Source: Oribacterium sp. oral taxon 102
GTDB lineage: Bacteria; Bacillota; Clostridia; Lachnospirales; Lachnospiraceae
Direction of reading: 5' to 3'
NCBI RefSeq assembly: GCF_013394775.1
Contig: NZ_JABXYT010000001.1
Span: 2,182,001 to 2,246,000 of the forward strand
DNA length: 64,000 bases
A program made the translations under genes and the position numbers. Position 1 is the first letter of the stretch, and each line of letters starts with the position of its first letter. Below are positions 63,507-64,000 of this stretch, piece after piece. The notes under the pieces were generated by a model. That model was not told the DNA's origin. It made no database searches and saw only the letters and a program-made list of their open reading frames with translations.

Positions 63507-64000
63507 TCAGCCTCCTATCCTTACCATTTCCTTCTCTTCCGTGATCTCTGAAATATGCTCGAAATGATGCGCCTCCGGCTTGCCTGCGACCGCCTCCCGG
63601 ATCGCTCTTTCGAGTCGGCGCTGCCGTTCTATGTCACCGCTGCTCCCGCCGTCCCGCAGAATCGGCATCAGATCCACACTCTCCCCGTAGCAGAGGCAGG
63701 GCTTCAGCTTCCCGACAGAGGTCAGACGGATGCGGTTGCAGGCACCGCAGAATTTCCCATGCATTGCACTGATGAAGCCAATCGTACCCTGAAAGCCCGG
63801 AATCCGGATATAGACCGCCGGCCCGTTCCCATGCGTCCGCTCGTCCCATTCCAGTCCGCTATAGCTCTCCCGGAAGCGCTGCAGAAGCTCCTCATTGTAG
63901 ACCGCCGGAAATTTTCTGCCGTAGCCGATCGGCATCATTTCAATGAAGCGAACGTCCAGCGGACGCGTGCGTGCAAGCTCCGCGAGCGCCCTCCATTCCC
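63507..64000 (-). CDS. moaA: GTP 3',8-cyclase MoaA, C-terminal part (5' end outside window)
   Basis: Radical-SAM enzyme of molybdopterin synthesis. The visible part includes PLDVRFIEMMPIGYG, read through the frame up to the window edge. The second 4Fe-4S cluster segment is HGKFCGACNRIRLTSVGKLKPCLC. The N-terminal radical-SAM CxxxCxxC lies beyond the window. The frame is open at 64000, so the ATG at 63938 is internal. Confidence 0.95.
   Translation of the reverse strand, partial: EWRALAELARTRPLDVRFIEMMPIGYGRKFPAVYNEELLQRFRESYSGLEWDERTHGNGPAVYIRIPGFQGTIGFISAMHGKFCGACNRIRLTSVGKLKPCLCYGESVDLMPILRDGGSSGDIERQRRLERAIREAVAGKPEAHHFEHISEITEEKEMVRIGG

Noticed and set aside
1..64000. CRISPR arrays, rRNA genes, prophage or integrase modules
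   Set aside because: No regularly spaced direct repeats, rRNA-like stretches or phage genes were seen.

Overview
The window reads as chromosomal DNA from a low-to-medium GC Firmicute, most likely a Lachnospiraceae-type Clostridium (inference). The basis is the ribosomal gene order rpmG-secE-nusG-rplKA-rplJL, a YesMN-type two-component system, PLP/ATP-grasp capsule genes, and a molybdenum cofactor locus with a MOSC-MogA fusion. A hypothiocyanous-acid-reductase-like flavoprotein would fit a mucosal or oral host, but this is weak evidence. The flanks (1-13 kb, 45.7-64 kb) are visibly GC-rich, the 13.7-24 kb sugar locus is intermediate, and 25-45 kb is strongly AT-rich, as expected for a horizontally acquired surface-polysaccharide island.

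Layout. 1-8 kb: 3' end of adenine deaminase, a cation/proton antiporter, an FAD dehydrogenase, tRNA-Gly, and an operon of an RclA-like reductase, UDP-galactopyranose mutase and a GNAT. 8-12 kb: a zinc uptake operon (small Cys-rich membrane protein, ZnuA with a ZinT domain nested inside it, ZnuC, ZnuB) behind a promoter covered by two palindromes. 12-13.3 kb: a tandem Mop molybdate-binding protein behind a structured leader, then ogt. 13.3-23.5 kb: a transposase remnant, a large unassigned glycosidase-like protein, a sugar ABC transporter without its own ATPase, and a histidine kinase/AraC response regulator pair. 23.7-26 kb: an insertion-sequence graveyard (IS110 with a nonsense codon, IS3 and IS256 remnants, a stray copy of the 3' end of a gene found 5 kb away).

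26-47 kb is one long minus-strand polysaccharide locus. In transcription order: polyprenyl glycosylphosphotransferase, four glycosyltransferases, two left-handed beta-helix acyltransferases, Wzy, a sialyltransferase-like (GT52-like) transferase, Wzx, a CMP-sugar synthetase, an HMG-CoA-lyase-type aldolase, a broken acyltransferase, a frameshifted ThDP enzyme, a KdsC-phosphatase/YhcH-anomerase fusion, a PIG-L deacetylase, a metallophosphoesterase, a LysA-like decarboxylase and an ATP-grasp ligase. Together these suggest a pathway to a CMP-activated ulosonic-acid-like sugar in which a pyruvate-type DRE-TIM aldolase replaces the PEP-dependent synthases (NeuB/KdsA) that I do not see here. I regard this as the most interesting system in the window. 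Several genes in it carry frameshifts, two of them exactly at short simple repeats (G8, (AT)5).

47-51 kb: ribosomal/NusG/SecE genes with an L10 leader; rpoBC does not follow rplL. 51-58 kb: divergent LysR regulator, an mreB-recD2-comF operon and an NSS-family sodium symporter. 58-64 kb: moaA (cut by the window end), MOSC-MogA, modABC, moaC and a cysteine desulfurase, i.e. molybdate uptake, cofactor synthesis and probably sulfuration in one block.
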